A DNA stretch of 5,221 nt from Bacillota bacterium (GTDB lineage Bacteria > Bacillota > Clostridia > Peptostreptococcales > Anaerovoracaceae). The position numbers and the translations under genes were made by a program. The notes beneath the pieces were generated by a model. The model saw only the letters and a list, made by a program, of their open reading frames with translations, searched no databases and was not told where the DNA came from. The DNA lies in the NCBI GenBank assembly GCA_017515765.1, contig JAFWFF010000123.1, positions 1 to 5,221 on the forward strand. The letters are read 5' to 3'. This document shows, in pieces, positions 4,577-5,221 of the stretch (the first letter of the stretch is position 1; the number at the start of each line of letters is the position of its first letter).

Positions 4577-5221
4577 CTTGACGAAATCGCTCGCCGGGTG
4601 TTTGCACAGCGGGCAAATGAAGTCTTCCGGAAGCTCCTCGCCCTCGTAGACATATCCGCAGATGCTGCAGACCCAGCCCTTCTTCTCCTCCTGCGGCCTC
4701 GGCTTGACGTTCTTCTGATAGAAGGAATACGTCATGGTCTCGACGCTGTTCAGGACGACGGACTCGGTGATGTCGCAGATGAACATCCAGTGCGAACCCA
4801 TGTCCACGGTGTCGGTGACCTTCAGGGAGATATACGCGTTGGAGTATTTGGTCAGGAATGCGACTCCGTTGGAGGAGACGTCAAAGTGCTCGTAGCCGGC
4901 GAATTTGTCGACGTCGCGGCCCGACTGGAACCCGAAGTGCTGGAATACCTGGAACGGCGCCTGCTCGTTCAGGCAGCAGACATTCATGACTCCGGTCTTC
5001 AGGACCATTTCGGTCGTGTAGTTGGCTTTGTTCAGGCTGACCGCGATGCGGTTCGGGCTGCTCGCGACCTGGGAGACCGTGTTGGCGATCTGGCCGTTCT
5101 GCTTCGCGCCGTCAGCGGCGGTGACCACATAGAGTCCGTAACCGATCTTGAACAAAGCGGTCGGGTCGATCTTCTTGTCCTCTTCGACCACGACCTTCTC
5201 ATATCCCTCGGCGAGCTCGTC
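4571..5221 (-). CDS. Flavin reductase-rubredoxin fusion (high-molecular-weight rubredoxin type), N-terminus outside the window
   Basis: This is an electron-transfer flavoprotein. An FMN-binding flavin-reductase-like split-barrel domain (about 20-172, counting from the residue at 5221) has YGLYVVTA, GQIANTVSQVASSPNRIAVSLNKANYT and VFQHFGFQSGRDVDKF. It is joined to a short rubredoxin with Fe ligands Cys185, Cys188, Cys203 and Cys206 (CSIC-G ... CPLC). The rubredoxin is about 34 residues and lacks the long middle loop of free rubredoxins, as in rubrerythrin tails. Relatives such as Moorella Hrb pass electrons from NAD(P)H to flavodiiron proteins that reduce O2 or NO. The frame has no stop up to the edge, and residues before the only in-window start candidate (GTG 5189-5191, no good Shine-Dalgarno site) read like coding sequence (ELAEGYEKV). 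The true start is therefore probably beyond the window. It is the first visible gene of the probable three-gene operon. Confidence 0.9.
   Translation of the reverse strand, partial: DELAEGYEKVVVEEDKKIDPTALFKIGYGLYVVTAADGAKQNGQIANTVSQVASSPNRIAVSLNKANYTTEMVLKTGVMNVCCLNEQAPFQVFQHFGFQSGRDVDKFAGYEHFDVSSNGVAFLTKYSNAYISLKVTDTVDMGSHWMFICDITESVVLNSVETMTYSFYQKNVKPRPQEEKKGWVCSICGYVYEGEELPEDFICPLCKHPASDFVKL

Overview
The window looks like chromosomal DNA from a G+C-rich anaerobic bacterium, most likely of the Firmicutes/Clostridia type. That is an inference from four things: an oxygen-sensitive lifestyle marker (flavin reductase fused to rubredoxin), strong AGGAGG Shine-Dalgarno sites, a Clostridia-style short XRE regulator, and a conserved Firmicutes-looking helical protein. 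No rRNA, tRNA, CRISPR array, transposase or phage gene is visible, and nothing identifies the genus.

Layout. At the left edge, on the + strand, is the C-terminal third of ATP-dependent phosphoenolpyruvate carboxykinase (pckA, 1-597). It ends at a two-way terminator (651-674) shared with a convergent gene. Everything else is on the - strand. Reading right to left, these are: a flavin reductase-rubredoxin protein running off the right edge (4571-5221), a zinc-ribbon protein of unknown function (3920-4531), and an EamA-type DMT permease (3048-3896). These three are closely spaced and probably form one operon. Then come a small XRE/Cro-CI regulator (2581-2880), a conserved helical protein of unknown function (1915-2430), and a double-domain YdcZ/DUF606 DMT permease (698-1630). 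The last three are separated by 150-285 bp gaps and each may have its own promoter.

Most notable region. The leader of the XRE gene (2884-3029) has a good promoter with an A-tract just upstream of its -35 box. A strong intrinsic terminator lies between that promoter and the gene. The first 11 nt of the predicted transcript are complementary (one G-U pair) to the gene's own Shine-Dalgarno segment. This arrangement suggests attenuation or RNA-based control of the regulator, or a short terminated RNA of about 65 nt. The intergenic space at 1631-1914 also holds structure: a terminator-like hairpin, tandem 7-bp repeats, a rightward promoter candidate antisense to the helical-protein gene, and a 15-codon reading frame.

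The genes do not form one recognisable pathway. The redox protein, zinc-ribbon protein and EamA permease share an operon-like layout but have no known joint role. No gap without a gene exceeds 300 bp.
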